DNA of 64,000 bases, taken from Flavobacterium araucananum. Lineage in GTDB: Bacteria; Bacteroidota; Bacteroidia; Flavobacteriales; Flavobacteriaceae. The DNA lies in contig NZ_MUGS01000057.1 in the NCBI RefSeq assembly GCF_002222055.1, forward strand, positions 1-64,000, in the 5' to 3' direction. The notes under the pieces are model-generated. The model was not told where the DNA came from and did not search any database. It saw only the letters and a list, made by a program, of their open reading frames with translations. The position numbers and the translations under genes are program-made. Shown here piece by piece: positions 1-10,092 of this stretch; the stretch's first letter is position 1, and each line of letters begins with the position of its first letter.

Positions 1-149
1 AATAGTAGTTGTAAATAAGTATAAAAGTAAGCTATTACTGAGAAAAAGAAGCTACAGCTATAATAAAAGAGTCGAAAGGCGAACTTTAAAAATAACCACA
101 AAAAATACCTTAAAACAAAAAAACTAATTAATAACTTAAACAATCAACC

Positions 150-3100
150 ATGAATTTTAAAGATTTATTTAACAAAGGAGCAAATTGTTGCTTTGCAGTT
201 GTTTTCTTATTGTGCTTACTTGCGGGCCATCAAATGAATGCGCAGACTGTAACACTCGAAGGAACTATAAAAGATGCTGCAGGACTAACTTTACCCGGCG
301 TTAATATATTAGAAAAAGGAACAAAAAATGGTACATCTACAGATTTTGACGGACGTTATAAATTAAAACTTACCAATCCTAAAGCTGTAGTAACCTACTC
401 TTTTATAGGTTTTAAAACCAAAGAAGTAACCGCTGCCGGAAAAACTAAAATAGATGTTGTTTTAGTAGAAGATGCCAACAACCTAAATGAAGTTGTAGTA
501 GTAGGATATGGATCTGTAAAAAAAGGCGATTTGACAGGAGCTGTTTCTACATTGTCCGGAAATGACGTTAGAAAAACGCCAATTGCAAATGTTGCCGAAG
601 CTTTGACAGGTCGTATTGCAGGAGTTCAGGTAATTTCTTCTGAAGGTTCTCCGGATTCTGAAATCAAAATCAGAATTCGTGGCGGGGGCTCTTTAACTCA
701 GGATAGTTCTCCGTTGATAATAGTAGATGGATTTCCGGTGAATAGTATGAATGATGTTTCGCCATCGGATATCGAAACAATTACCACTCTTAAAGATGCG
801 TCGTCTACTGCAATTTATGGTTCAAGAGGAGCAAATGGGGTTATCATTATTACCACTAAAACAGGTAAGGATGGTAAAATTGCCGTAAACTTTAATATGT
901 TTTATGGTATGAAACAAATGGCCAATCAAATTGATGTTCTTGCTCCGGAAGATTTTGTAAAATGGCAATACGAATATGCTTTGCTTGCCAAGGATGTTAA
1001 TTCGTATGAGAAATATTTTGGATCATGGCAGGATCATGACTTATATAATGGATTGAAAGGAGACAACTGGCAAAAACAAATCTACGGTCGTACCGGAGAA
1101 GTTCAAAGCCGTGATTTAGGAATTCGTGGTGGTTCTGATAAAATAAATTTCAATTTTAATTATGCGCATTACGATGAGACCGCAATTATGCAAGGCTCAG
1201 ATTTTAAAAGAAATAACTTGTCTCTTGCCTTAAAAAGCAAAGCAAGTGATAAGGTAGACCTTACCTTTACAATGCGTTACTCTGATACTCAAATTAATGG
1301 TGGCGGAGCAAATGAGCAAAATGAATTTTCGTCAAACGACTCCCGTTTAAAACACGTCGTAGGATATTCTCCAATACCAATGCCGGGTTTAACTACAGAT
1401 AATACAGACGAAGCTTTGTCCAGTTATCTTGTAAATCCTTTTGTTGCTACGGCAGATAATGACCGTGAGCAACTTAGAAAAAACTTTAATATGCTGGGAA
1501 GTTTTTCCTGGAAGCTAACGGATAAACTTGTTTTTAAAACAGATTTAGGCTTAGATAATTATAATTATTTAGATTATCGTTTCTACGGACGCACTACGTA
1601 TTATGTAGCAAATAAACCTGCTGCTACACTACAAGGAATGCCCGCAATGATTATGAGCGATAGAAAAGATACCCGTTTTAGAAATGCCAATACCCTTAAT
1701 TATGATTTCAAAAAATCATTAGGGGACAACCATAGTTTAAGAATCCTTTTAGGAGAAGAATCGATAAATTATCAAAGAAATGACGTAACAGATGTTTTGC
1801 AGGGTTATCCAAAGTTTTTTGACTTTGATCAGGCAAAAAAGCTGACTTCGCAAGCCACACCAATCGCAGTAGATAATTATTACTTTGCAGATGATAAGCT
1901 ACTTTCGTTTTTTGGACGTGTAAATTATGATTATAAAGACCGTTATTTATTTACGGCAACTTATCGTGCCGATGGATCAAGTAAATTTTTAGGCAATAAC
2001 AAATGGGGATTTTTTCCGGCTGCAGCAGTAGCCTGGAAATTATCTGAAGAAAGTTTCCTGAAAAATGTTTCGTGGATCAACACCCTAAAAGTTAGGCTAA
2101 GTTATGGTCAGGCCGGAAACAATAATATCCCAACGGGACAAACGTCTCAAACGTTTCAATCGTCGCAATCTTCGTGGATAAACGGAGCAAATAACTATTG
2201 GGCGCCTTCGAACACATTGCCTAATCCTGATTTGAAATGGGAAACTACAGTGACGCAAAACTTAGGATTGGACTTTGATTTTTTCAAAAGCCGTATCAAT
2301 GGATCTTTCGAATTGTATAAAAATGTAACGCAGGACCTTTTGGTTAATTTTCTTATTCCGGGATCCGGATATGCGACACAATATCGAAACATGGGAGAAA
2401 CACAAAATACAGGTTTCGAGGCTACTGTGAATGTTGTGGCACTTCAAAAACAGAATTATGGTTTAAATTTCTCTTTTAATATCGGAGTAAATAAAAATCG
2501 TATCAATTCGCTTGGAGTAATGAATAATTTTAATGCTTCGAGCAACTGGAATTCTGCCATAGGCGATGATTATCAGGTAAATGTTGGTGAGCCAATAGGT
2601 ATGATGTACGGGTATAAAAATGATGGCCGTTATGAAGTTGCTGATTTTGATTTTGACGGAACAAAATATACCTTAAAACCAGGAATTGCAAACAGTTCAA
2701 CGATTGTTGGAGCGGTACAACCCGGAACAATGAAACTAAAAGATCTAAATGGCGACGGTGTTGTTACTACGGCAGATCGCGCTATTATTGGGAACTCAAA
2801 CCCAAAATATACAGGAGGTTTTGTAATTAATGGTAATGCTTATGGTTTTGACCTTTCGGCTTCTTTTAATTATAGTGTAGGCAATGATGTTTACAATGCT
2901 AATAAAGTCGAGTTTACGAGCGCTACTCCAAACGGACAATACAGAAATTTAAGTTCTGAAATGGCTGACGGAAAAAGATGGACCAATCTTGATCCTGCAA
3001 CAGGACAGTTGGTAACAGATCCTGCTGCGCTAACAGCACTTAATGCCAATACAACAATGTGGTCACCGTACATGAATCGTTTTGTTTTTAATGATTGGGC

Positions 3101-3356
3101 AGTCGAAGACGGTTCTTTCTTAAGGCTTAATACCCTTACGCTAGGGTATACGTCTCCAAATTCTTTAACGTCTGCAATGGGGGTTTCTAAATTGAGATTT
3201 TACCTCACCGCTACGAATGTTTTTCTTATTACCAACTATTCAGGACCGGATCCTGAGGTTTCGACAAGAAGAAGCTCTCCTTTGACACCAGGTGTAGATT
3301 ATTCCGCTTATCCGCGTAGCAGACAGTTGGTTTTTGGTTTAAACCTTAATTTTTAA
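150..3356 (+). CDS. SusC/RagA-family TonB-linked outer membrane protein
   Basis: A 1068-residue TonB-dependent outer membrane transporter, the usual length for SusC. It has a signal peptide ending near MNAQT (residues ~1-32), a carboxypeptidase-regulatory-like beta domain (~35-110), a plug domain (~120-235, with VVVGYGSVKKGDLTGAV and the IYGSRGANGVIIITTK signature) and a C-terminal 22-strand barrel ending in aromatic-rich LVFGLNLNF. By family, SusC forms the barrel and the neighbouring SusD the lid for import of an oligosaccharide or other large nutrient. It is the first gene visible of a three-gene operon, 16 nt before SusD. The substrate cannot be read from the sequence. The ~149 nt before it look like leader DNA; no clear promoter is visible. 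Confidence 0.96.
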   Translation: MNFKDLFNKGANCCFAVVFLLCLLAGHQMNAQTVTLEGTIKDAAGLTLPGVNILEKGTKNGTSTDFDGRYKLKLTNPKAVVTYSFIGFKTKEVTAAGKTKIDVVLVEDANNLNEVVVVGYGSVKKGDLTGAVSTLSGNDVRKTPIANVAEALTGRIAGVQVISSEGSPDSEIKIRIRGGGSLTQDSSPLIIVDGFPVNSMNDVSPSDIETITTLKDASSTAIYGSRGANGVIIITTKTGKDGKIAVNFNMFYGMKQMANQIDVLAPEDFVKWQYEYALLAKDVNSYEKYFGSWQDHDLYNGLKGDNWQKQIYGRTGEVQSRDLGIRGGSDKINFNFNYAHYDETAIMQGSDFKRNNLSLALKSKASDKVDLTFTMRYSDTQINGGGANEQNEFSSNDSRLKHVVGYSPIPMPGLTTDNTDEALSSYLVNPFVATADNDREQLRKNFNMLGSFSWKLTDKLVFKTDLGLDNYNYLDYRFYGRTTYYVANKPAATLQGMPAMIMSDRKDTRFRNANTLNYDFKKSLGDNHSLRILLGEESINYQRNDVTDVLQGYPKFFDFDQAKKLTSQATPIAVDNYYFADDKLLSFFGRVNYDYKDRYLFTATYRADGSSKFLGNNKWGFFPAAAVAWKLSEESFLKNVSWINTLKVRLSYGQAGNNNIPTGQTSQTFQSSQSSWINGANNYWAPSNTLPNPDLKWETTVTQNLGLDFDFFKSRINGSFELYKNVTQDLLVNFLIPGSGYATQYRNMGETQNTGFEATVNVVALQKQNYGLNFSFNIGVNKNRINSLGVMNNFNASSNWNSAIGDDYQVNVGEPIGMMYGYKNDGRYEVADFDFDGTKYTLKPGIANSSTIVGAVQPGTMKLKDLNGDGVVTTADRAIIGNSNPKYTGGFVINGNAYGFDLSASFNYSVGNDVYNANKVEFTSATPNGQYRNLSSEMADGKRWTNLDPATGQLVTDPAALTALNANTTMWSPYMNRFVFNDWAVEDGSFLRLNTLTLGYTSPNSLTSAMGVSKLRFYLTATNVFLITNYSGPDPEVSTRRSSPLTPGVDYSAYPRSRQLVFGLNLNF

Positions 3357-3372
3357 TTTAAAACGTATCAAA

Positions 3373-5175
3373 ATGAAACATAAAATAATTATAGCAGGGT
3401 TACTCGTAGCGGGACTTTTTAGTTCTTGTCAGGATGATTTCTTAGAGGCTCCGGCACAATCTACAGTAGAAGAAGAAGCCCTTTTTTCGAATGTAGGTCT
3501 GGCCAAAGGTGCTGTTGACGGAATAAAAATACCTTTTGGAGATACCAATGGACATAGAGGTCGTTTTTTGCCTTATTATGGATTTAATACAGATGTAGAA
3601 TGGTTTAATGCCTCAGAATCTACCTCTGATGATAAAGCAGATTTAAGTATTTATGATGCAAAAGCGATCAACAGCCAGATGGATGTCGAAGTAACTGTTG
3701 GCGGTGGCGGAAATCCATGGACTTCCATGTATTCCGGGATTGAGCGTGCCAATGTTTGCATCAAAGGTTTACGCCAATACGGTGATCCAAAACCCGGAAC
3801 TGAACTGGGGTATTTGTTGGGTGAAGCCCTAACCTTGCGTGCTATTTATTATGCTGATTTAATGAAAGCACATGGCGATGTACCGGCTCGATTTGAACCT
3901 GTAACATCAGCTACTATTTATTTGCCAAAATCCAATCGCGATATCATTTACAAACAACTAATTCAGGATCTGGGCGAAGCTGCTACATTAGTGCCCTGGC
4001 CTAACGAAACTGCTGCAACCAATAGTGTAGAACACGTTAATAAAGCATTTGTAAAAGGTTTTCGTGCTCGTTTAGCCTTAGTAGCGAGCGGATTTCAGCA
4101 ATATCCTGATGGTGTTCGAAGAAGTAAAGACGCCGATCTTTCTGTCGAAAAAATGTACAAACTGGCACTGGACGAATCAAGAAGTGTAATCGAGAGCGGA
4201 AAAGCACACCTGGAATCTTCATTTGAGACTTTCTGGAAAAAATACAATCAGGAAATTACAGCTGCAGGAGGAGAATCCCTTTGGGAAATTCCGTTTGCAG
4301 ATGGTAGAGGACGAATGTTGTTTAGCTTCGCAGTCAGACATACAGACACAGATCAGTTTCATGCCAATGGAGCCAATCGTGGTGGAACTGCAGGACCATT
4401 ACCCTTTATTTTTTATGATTATGATCCGGCAGATACGCGAAGAGATGTTACCTGTGTTCCTTATATCTATGGGAAACCTGTAAACGGAATTGCAAAGCAG
4501 GAATTAGGAGCGTTGAACAAATGGTGTTTTGGAAAATACCGTTACGAATGGATGACACGTCGTGTAACCTCAACAAATGATGATGGGGTTAATAAAATTT
4601 ATATGCGTTATGCCGAAGTACTTTTAATTGCTGCCGAAGCTGCAAATGAAATAGAAGGACCAGCTTCTGCTGCGCCTTACTTAAAAGAAATACGCAGACG
4701 CGCTTTTGCTCCGGCAGTTCAGGCAGATAAAGTAGAAAATTATGTAAATGCTTTGACCGGCAAAACAGCTATGTTTAATGCTATTGTAAACGAAAACAAG
4801 TATGAATTTACCGGTGAGATGGAACGCAAACAAGCTCTTATTCGTTGGAATTTGCTTAAAGTAAAATTAGAGGAAGCAAAAGCAAAAATGTTCGACTTGC
4901 AACAACATAGAGGTGAATATGCTACCGTACCTACTACTTTGTATTTTAAATATAAGACAGATAATGTGTCACTTGATATTTATGGCTTAAACAGAGGAGA
5001 AAATGTAAATCCGGGAGCAGATTATACTTCTTTTGCGTGGAGCACTCTGACAGACAGTAAAATAAACTCTCTCTATAAACTAGGAGTTAATCCGGATAAC
5101 AGACAGTTTTGGCCGGTATGGCAAAAACTTATTAACGGAAGTAATGGGCAATTGGTCAATGATTATGGCTATTAA
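3373..5175 (+). CDS. SusD/RagB-family nutrient-binding outer membrane lipoprotein
   Basis: A 600-residue SusD-like lipoprotein with a lipobox ending FSSC at residue 19, followed by the acidic, family-typical QDDFLEAPAQ. The TPR-like helical core is suggested by the ALTLRAIYYADLMKAHGDVP and IYMRYAEVLLIAAEAANE blocks, which are hallmarks of the family. It lies directly downstream of SusC and should cap that transporter on the cell surface. Length and order are normal. Confidence 0.95.
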   Translation: MKHKIIIAGLLVAGLFSSCQDDFLEAPAQSTVEEEALFSNVGLAKGAVDGIKIPFGDTNGHRGRFLPYYGFNTDVEWFNASESTSDDKADLSIYDAKAINSQMDVEVTVGGGGNPWTSMYSGIERANVCIKGLRQYGDPKPGTELGYLLGEALTLRAIYYADLMKAHGDVPARFEPVTSATIYLPKSNRDIIYKQLIQDLGEAATLVPWPNETAATNSVEHVNKAFVKGFRARLALVASGFQQYPDGVRRSKDADLSVEKMYKLALDESRSVIESGKAHLESSFETFWKKYNQEITAAGGESLWEIPFADGRGRMLFSFAVRHTDTDQFHANGANRGGTAGPLPFIFYDYDPADTRRDVTCVPYIYGKPVNGIAKQELGALNKWCFGKYRYEWMTRRVTSTNDDGVNKIYMRYAEVLLIAAEAANEIEGPASAAPYLKEIRRRAFAPAVQADKVENYVNALTGKTAMFNAIVNENKYEFTGEMERKQALIRWNLLKVKLEEAKAKMFDLQQHRGEYATVPTTLYFKYKTDNVSLDIYGLNRGENVNPGADYTSFAWSTLTDSKINSLYKLGVNPDNRQFWPVWQKLINGSNGQLVNDYGY

Positions 5176-5218
5176 TATCTCAGAAAAAAATAATTATAAA
5201 TTATAAGTTATTATGTTT

Positions 5219-6784
5219 ATGAAAACAAAATATATACTAAAAGGAGTAATAGCCACATTATTATTCGCATTTGCAATTTCAGGTTGCGAAAGTTTTAATG
5301 AGGAATTGATGGATGGGATAGGAGCGACCAGAGAGTTTTCTCCGTTAGGAGTTACAGCAGTAATAAGAACTCAGACGACAGTCGAATTAAACTGGACCAC
5401 AAAAGAAGATGCAGATCATTATGTGGTAGAGTTTAGTGCCGATGATACTACCTTTAAAACGATTTATAAAACGGTTGAAGTTACTGCAAAACAATTGCCC
5501 TTAAAAGTGCAATTAGAAGGAGAAACTACATATTCTATACGAGTAAAAGCCGTTAGTGCAGCAGGTTTGGCAGATTCTAAGTGGTCTGTTATTACCGCAA
5601 CTACATTGTCTGAGCAACTTTTTCTTGCTTCTGTAGATGGTGATATCGATGCCAAACAAGTTACCCTAAGATGGGTTGCCAATAGTAACGTAACACAAAT
5701 TGTGGTTAACCCTGGTGCTATTACGCACACCATTACTCCAGCAGAAAAAACTAGTGGTATTGCTGTTGTAACCGGCTTAACTGGCGAAAAAGCCTATACG
5801 GCAGACTTGTTTAACGGTACTAAGAAAAGAGGTAATAAAGCATTTACAACTGCAATCGATATTGGAGACGGGATTCTGGTAAAAACTACCGATGACTTAG
5901 TACAAAAAATTATTGATGCTCCGGCAGGTTCTGTTTTAGTTTTAGAAGCCGGAGATTATACAGCTCAAATTGCGACTATTGCTTTGGCAAAATCGATAAC
6001 AATTAGAGGTTTAAGAAGTTTTAATAAACCAAAATTAAAAGTAAACTTCTCTTTGCTTGCAGGAGCTGCAAATGTTAGTTTAATCGACTTGGATCTTACG
6101 GGTGATGTAGCATCGGCTAAAAATGATGTTATAAAATATAATGAAGCAGGAACCTATAGTAAACTCATCGTTAGCGGTTGTACCATTCATGATTACAATG
6201 GTTCATTTGTTAGCGCAACTAGTGCTGCTGCCAGAATTGAATCGATCACGGTAGATAACGCCTTAATTACAAATGTTGGAGTGGGGTCAACCGGAGAATT
6301 TATTGATTTAAGAGGTAGTTTTACAGCTGCTATTAATCTTACCAATAGTACTTTTAACAATTGTGCTCAGGCAAGAGCTTTTATTAGAGAAGATGTCAGT
6401 GCTGCATTTGGTACTGGTTTGGTAACAAATACATTAATTGATAGTTGTACTTTTTATGGTGTAACAAATACTATTGCACAAAGCGGTTATCAAATTCTCT
6501 ATATTCGTTTTGCAACCAATGCTACAATTGTTCGTAATTCGTTATTTGCAGAAACAGTTGCAAGATATGCCAATCAGGCAGCAACTGTAGCACCAACATT
6601 CACCAACAATAATTATTTTAATGCAGCAACACTTAATGCAGCGGCACCCGTGTCGCCTTTAAAATCTGATGCTTCAGGAACTGCCTTAAATCCACAATTT
6701 ACAAATGCTGCTACAGGCGATTTTACACTTAAAAATCAGACCCTGATAGATAATAAAATTGGAGATCCGCGTTGGAGACCATAG
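5219..6784 (+). CDS. Surface lipoprotein with fibronectin-III-like and beta-helix (DUF4957/DUF5123-type) domains
   Basis: About 521 residues; I chose the second ATG (5219), which gives a normal lipoprotein signal MKTKYILKG...ISGCE; an ATG two codons earlier is possible. Residues ~40-115 resemble a fibronectin III fold (TVELNWTTKEDADHYVVEF). Residues ~220-500 are a repetitive Asn/Thr-rich region typical of a parallel beta-helix, ending in ALNPQFTNAATGDFTLK and GDPRW, as in DUF4957/DUF5123 proteins of glycan-utilization loci. It is the third gene of the SusC/SusD operon and probably a surface glycan-binding protein. These domain families often accompany pectin-type loci in Bacteroidota, so an acidic polysaccharide is a reasonable guess; no lyase gene is in view to test it. 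Confidence 0.85.
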   Translation: MKTKYILKGVIATLLFAFAISGCESFNEELMDGIGATREFSPLGVTAVIRTQTTVELNWTTKEDADHYVVEFSADDTTFKTIYKTVEVTAKQLPLKVQLEGETTYSIRVKAVSAAGLADSKWSVITATTLSEQLFLASVDGDIDAKQVTLRWVANSNVTQIVVNPGAITHTITPAEKTSGIAVVTGLTGEKAYTADLFNGTKKRGNKAFTTAIDIGDGILVKTTDDLVQKIIDAPAGSVLVLEAGDYTAQIATIALAKSITIRGLRSFNKPKLKVNFSLLAGAANVSLIDLDLTGDVASAKNDVIKYNEAGTYSKLIVSGCTIHDYNGSFVSATSAAARIESITVDNALITNVGVGSTGEFIDLRGSFTAAINLTNSTFNNCAQARAFIREDVSAAFGTGLVTNTLIDSCTFYGVTNTIAQSGYQILYIRFATNATIVRNSLFAETVARYANQAATVAPTFTNNNYFNAATLNAAAPVSPLKSDASGTALNPQFTNAATGDFTLKNQTLIDNKIGDPRWRP

Positions 6785-6806
6785 TTTTTTTTAAAAAAAT
6801 TGTTAC

Positions 6807-6845
6807 AAAAAAGGGATGCAGTCTAAAAACTGCATCCCTTTTTTT
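6807..6845. terminator. Rho-independent terminator after the Sus operon
   Basis: A near-perfect hairpin with 16-nt arms (AAAAAAGGGATGCAGT and its complement) and a 6-nt loop, ending in a T run. It closes the SusC/SusD operon. Because the left arm starts with an A run it could also stop leftward transcription from 6902-7474. Confidence 0.9.
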
Positions 6846-6901
6846 ATAAAGTATAACAACGCTTGTCAAAGTTTTGAAACGCCGGTTACAGATAATTGCA
6901 A

Positions 6902-7474
6902 TTATTCAATATCCAGATCAAATTTTTCTAATAAACCTGCAAGTGCCGTCTGAGATACTTTTGTTCTTTTTATTTTATTTTCGGAAGGATCAAAAGCATA
7001 ATTTCTGGAAGTCCTAAAATCAGTTTTCTCCAAAATACAATCTTGAAAAGTAGCATTTGCAAGATCACAATTTTTAAAAAGAGAAAGCGATAAATCAGTA
7101 TTCGAGAAGTCGACATCTTTTAGCGAACAATCGATGAAGTTTGTTTTTTTTAGTTTTTTGTAAATAAAAGTCGAATAGTCAAGAAGACAATCCTGAAAAG
7201 ACATCGAAAATAAAAAACTATTGCTCGCACTAAAATCAAGACCCATTAATTTGCAACCAATGAATTTAATGTTTTTTAAGCCTGTGTTTTTAAGAACCGA
7301 AAGCGAAAGATTACAGTTTTTAAAAGTACAATCTAAAAAATCGATAGAACTGAAATCACTTTTCGAAAAATTACAGTTGATAAACTCGCAATTGATAAAT
7401 TCAGTATCCAATAATTTTTGATCCGTATAATCGATCGTATCAAATGTTTTGTTTTGATGTAATGCTGCTTCCAT
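6902..7474 (-). CDS. Pentapeptide-repeat protein
   Basis: A cytoplasmic protein of 190 residues made almost entirely of A(D/N)LXX-type pentapeptides, here rich in Cys and Phe (FINCEFINCNFSKSDF, FKNCDLANATFQDC). It should form a right-handed quadrilateral beta-helix. Some family members mimic DNA and protect gyrase; nothing here proves that role. I chose the internal ATG (MEAALHQ) because the longer frame would overlap the upstream gene and begin with a non-repeat tail. It lies 41 nt downstream of 7516-7716, probably cotranscribed. Confidence 0.85.
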   Translation of the reverse strand: MEAALHQNKTFDTIDYTDQKLLDTEFINCEFINCNFSKSDFSSIDFLDCTFKNCNLSLSVLKNTGLKNIKFIGCKLMGLDFSASNSFLFSMSFQDCLLDYSTFIYKKLKKTNFIDCSLKDVDFSNTDLSLSLFKNCDLANATFQDCILEKTDFRTSRNYAFDPSENKIKRTKVSQTALAGLLEKFDLDIE

Positions 7475-7515
7475 AGGAGTGAGTTGAGGTTTGAAAAATA
7501 ATAAGCGAAAGCGAT

Positions 7516-7716
7516 TTATTGTAATTCGATACAATCGAAAATGTCATTTTGTAATGTCATTTCGTTTATTTCGGCTTTGCTTTCAATTCTTAAAATATTA
7601 TCGCAATCCTCAAGATCAAAATTCCATAAAGATTCAGGAAGCCGGTCATTAAGCAATGCATTTGCGAACTCTAATTTCGATTTAGAATCAACGGAAGTTT
7701 TAAAAACATAAATCAT
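7516..7716 (-). CDS. Small acidic hypothetical protein
   Basis: Reads MIYVFKTSVDSKSK... to IFDCIELQ, 66 residues. The ATG at 7716 is preferred over an in-frame ATG eight codons upstream because the extension is lysine-rich junk-like sequence. It has no signal peptide or transmembrane segment. The pattern (short beta strand, helix LEFANALLNDRL, then DLEDCDNILRI) resembles small ferredoxin-fold or metal-binding-like domains but I cannot name a family. It lies upstream of the pentapeptide gene in the same direction. Confidence 0.6.
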   Translation of the reverse strand: MIYVFKTSVDSKSKLEFANALLNDRLPESLWNFDLEDCDNILRIESKAEINEMTLQNDIFDCIELQ

Positions 7717-7786
7717 AATTTGCTTTTTTTTACAGGGCAAATTTCAACAAATGCTTTTTGAGTTGATAGGATTTTGTAAGCAATAA

Positions 7787-8707
7787 TTAGGATTTATCAA
7801 TCAATTTTCGATATTGAATAGGAGTGATTCCTTCTTGTTTTTTAAAGAAACGACTAAAGTAAGAATGATCCTCATGTCCTACCTGCATTGCTATTTCATT
7901 GATAGAAAGAGTAGTTTGAAAAAGCAAATATTTAGCTTCAAGCAAAATGGCATCATCAATCCATTTGGTAGCGGTTTTGCCCGTTGCAGATTTTACTGAT
8001 TTGTTTAAATGATTTGGCGTAACATTAAGTAGCGAAGCATAATAATTGACCTGATGATTTGTTTTGATGTTGGCAAAAATAAGTTTTTTAAACCTCGAGG
8101 CGAGCACAGCAGAAGCCGTTCCGCTCTTTGGTGTTTTGATGTTATTTTTGTTCATTTCGCAAAACAATGCCATGAGATAGGACTGTACAATATCAAAATT
8201 TGTAATATCGCTTTGGACATATTCAGCTTGCAAACGATTAAAAAGGTTAAAGATAAAAGGAGAGTTGGTTTCGGAGAGACTAATTTTTGGATTTCCTCCA
8301 ACTTTCAGGAAATCAAAATCATTTAACAATTCCGTATTTCCATATTTGCCAACCAAAATATCCGGATCAAATTGACAAATAAATCCGGTGAGCTCATTGT
8401 TAATTTGTTCTATCGAAAAAATTTGTTCAGCAGGAACTATCATGATTTCATTTGAAATATAAGTGTATTCCTCGAAACCAATTTTTAAGGATTGCGTTCC
8501 TGAAGTGAGAAAAAGAAAAGTATGAGAAAAGTGTTTTGAGGGCGGAACCGGAATGAGAAGCTGATTGATGTCTTCCATCTTTAGACAAAAAAAACGTTCC
8601 GAACCTGATTTGAAAAGCTGATGTGCAGGATCTTCCGGATCCAGGAATTTTTCGCGGAAACCCTGAAAACCATACGTTTTTATTTTTTCATTTGTTTTAC
8701 TTTTCAT
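7787..8707 (-). CDS. AraC-family transcriptional regulator
   Basis: A 306-residue regulator. The N-terminal ~180 residues form a cupin-like sensor (SHTFLFLTSGTQSLKIGF). The C-terminal ~100 residues carry two helix-turn-helix motifs with the family signature IAMQVGHEDHSYFSRFFKKQEGITPIQYR. Its start is 3 nt from the stop of 8711-9274, so the two genes form one transcription unit. Target genes are unknown. Confidence 0.92.
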   Translation of the reverse strand: MKSKTNEKIKTYGFQGFREKFLDPEDPAHQLFKSGSERFFCLKMEDINQLLIPVPPSKHFSHTFLFLTSGTQSLKIGFEEYTYISNEIMIVPAEQIFSIEQINNELTGFICQFDPDILVGKYGNTELLNDFDFLKVGGNPKISLSETNSPFIFNLFNRLQAEYVQSDITNFDIVQSYLMALFCEMNKNNIKTPKSGTASAVLASRFKKLIFANIKTNHQVNYYASLLNVTPNHLNKSVKSATGKTATKWIDDAILLEAKYLLFQTTLSINEIAMQVGHEDHSYFSRFFKKQEGITPIQYRKLIDKS

Positions 8708-8710
8708 GGT

Positions 8711-9274
8711 TTAATAATACAATCTAAAATCAAGTAATTTGCACAAGGCATAATGTTTTTGATACAACTCTTCCACAACCTCTGTAATATCATCATTTTC
8801 CTGATACAGGCTAAAAAATGCTTTGTCAATTGTACTGCAACTCGCGATTTTATTATAGGTCGAGCCATATCCTGAAATGGCTCTTGCACCGGTAATATCC
8901 AGAAAATATTGGGCTTCGTCATCCTTAAGATCTAATACCTTAAGATTCGCAAAATGTATGATTTTGCCTTTCATTTTACCTTCAAAAAGTTCGGCTATTT
9001 CTTCCAGGCTGTAATAATAATCATGAAGGCAAATGGTATTTGCTTCGCCGGGCATAACGAGATAGATGATTTCATAATCCTTAAAATTATGATCTTCATA
9101 AAGTAACACATTCAGGCTTTCTTCAAGACCTTCGATCGTATCGCAAGTTTTATAGATACTGGCAATACCTTGATCAATCGCAATTTCTTCTAAATTTTTT
9201 ACTACCTGAGTTGCCCTGTCATCGTCTACGTCCGGAACACCTTCGAGGCAGAAGATGAATTTTTCGTAATCCAT
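8711..9274 (-). CDS. DUF6642-like cytoplasmic protein
   Basis: Starts MDYEKFIFCLEG; 187 residues, acidic, without a signal peptide. It resembles a conserved flavobacterial family I remember as DUF6642 (IASIYKTCDTIEGLEESLN, EIIYLVMPGEAN, GARAISGYG). The fold suggests a small alpha/beta CHAT- or Toll-like protein but function is unknown. A longer frame begins at a GTG at 9322, but that codon lies inside the -7 box of the likely promoter, so ATG 9274 is preferred. It is in an operon with the AraC gene downstream. Confidence 0.75.
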   Translation of the reverse strand: MDYEKFIFCLEGVPDVDDDRATQVVKNLEEIAIDQGIASIYKTCDTIEGLEESLNVLLYEDHNFKDYEIIYLVMPGEANTICLHDYYYSLEEIAELFEGKMKGKIIHFANLKVLDLKDDEAQYFLDITGARAISGYGSTYNKIASCSTIDKAFFSLYQENDDITEVVEELYQKHYALCKLLDFRLYY

Positions 9275-9323
9275 ACCATTATGTTTTCTTGTTGCTAATA
9301 AGTCTTTGTTTTTCTTTCTCACA

Positions 9324-9364
9324 AAAGTATTTTTTATTGTCGAAAAACTGCTACGACAATAAAA
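9324..9364 (-). promoter_or_regulatory. Candidate promoter -7 box with 11-bp inverted repeat
   Basis: On the minus strand TACTTTTG (9324-9331) matches the Bacteroidota -7 consensus TAnnTTTG. Just upstream is a perfect inverted repeat, TTTTATTGTCG (9332-9342) and CGACAATAAAA (9354-9364), 11-nt arms with an 11-nt spacer. It overlaps the expected -33 region, so a repressor or activator site for the downstream operon is plausible. Confidence 0.5.
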
Positions 9365-9507
9365 TTTTAACGCATTTTTTACAGCGAAGCAACAATCAGT
9401 TATTATTTTAAATAAAAAAAATCCACTTTTAGAAAAACTAAAAATGAATTTTAAAACTAAGTATGAAGGGTTTAATTTTTCAGGTTATAAACACTGTTGG
9501 GTATAAA

Positions 9508-9897
9508 TTATTCGGCTCTGTTCAGGACTAATAATTTCTGCCACCATTTAGGTTCTTGTTCTTGAAGTGTTTCGCTATAATTAATAAGTGTAGGCTGTTT
9601 TTTATGTCCGCAAGCGGCACAGAAAGCAGCCTTAGAGGTACGATACGGTTTAGAACAATTCTCACATGCTGAACCGTACAACTCGATTCGGTGGTGCATA
9701 ATCGCATTGGGATTTGTTTCTTCAAATCCGGATAATTCTTTATAATAATCAAGTAAATCCTTGAACCGTTTCTTTCTCGTCATATTACATTTCCCTGTTT
9801 TAAAACCATCACGATAGAGATGAGAGGCAATTTTATATTCCGCTTCATCAAGCATAGGAACTTCCATTTTACAACGCCAACACCAAAGGTCTTTCAT
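9508..9897 (-). CDS. Zinc-ribbon hypothetical protein
   Basis: A 129-residue cytoplasmic protein with an N-terminal CWRC pair and a C-terminal double pair CENC / CAAC, spaced like two zinc ribbons or one shared zinc site. The middle is a helical block (KKRFKDLLDYYKELSG). It resembles flavobacterial proteins of unknown function. No operon partner; 9900-10080 is non-coding. Confidence 0.75.
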   Translation of the reverse strand: MKDLWCWRCKMEVPMLDEAEYKIASHLYRDGFKTGKCNMTRKKRFKDLLDYYKELSGFEETNPNAIMHHRIELYGSACENCSKPYRTSKAAFCAACGHKKQPTLINYSETLQEQEPKWWQKLLVLNRAE

Positions 9898-10092
9898 GGT
9901 TATATTTTTACAGGTTAAAAGGTCTAATTATTGTTTTTGTAATATTTGACTTTAATGTCCGGCTAATTTACAATGGTTTATTAAGATTAATTTACGGTTT
10001 TTCACATTTCAGTAACAAAAATCGTTTTTTTTAACACTTAAAACAATAAGTAGAAATACCTGTTTTTGCAAAGGCAATTTAAATTTGACAAA

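Noticed and set aside
4223..4483. 86-codon plus-strand frame inside the SusD gene
   Set aside because: Different frame of a clear SusD gene.
8704..8922. 72-codon minus-strand frame inside the DUF6642-like gene
   Set aside because: Out-of-frame shadow of 8711-9274, which has far better protein character.
9301..9322. GTG start at 9322 for the DUF6642-like protein
   Set aside because: The GTG shares its G with the -7 box TACTTTTG, so transcripts would begin after it; ATG 9274 gives the expected N-terminus.
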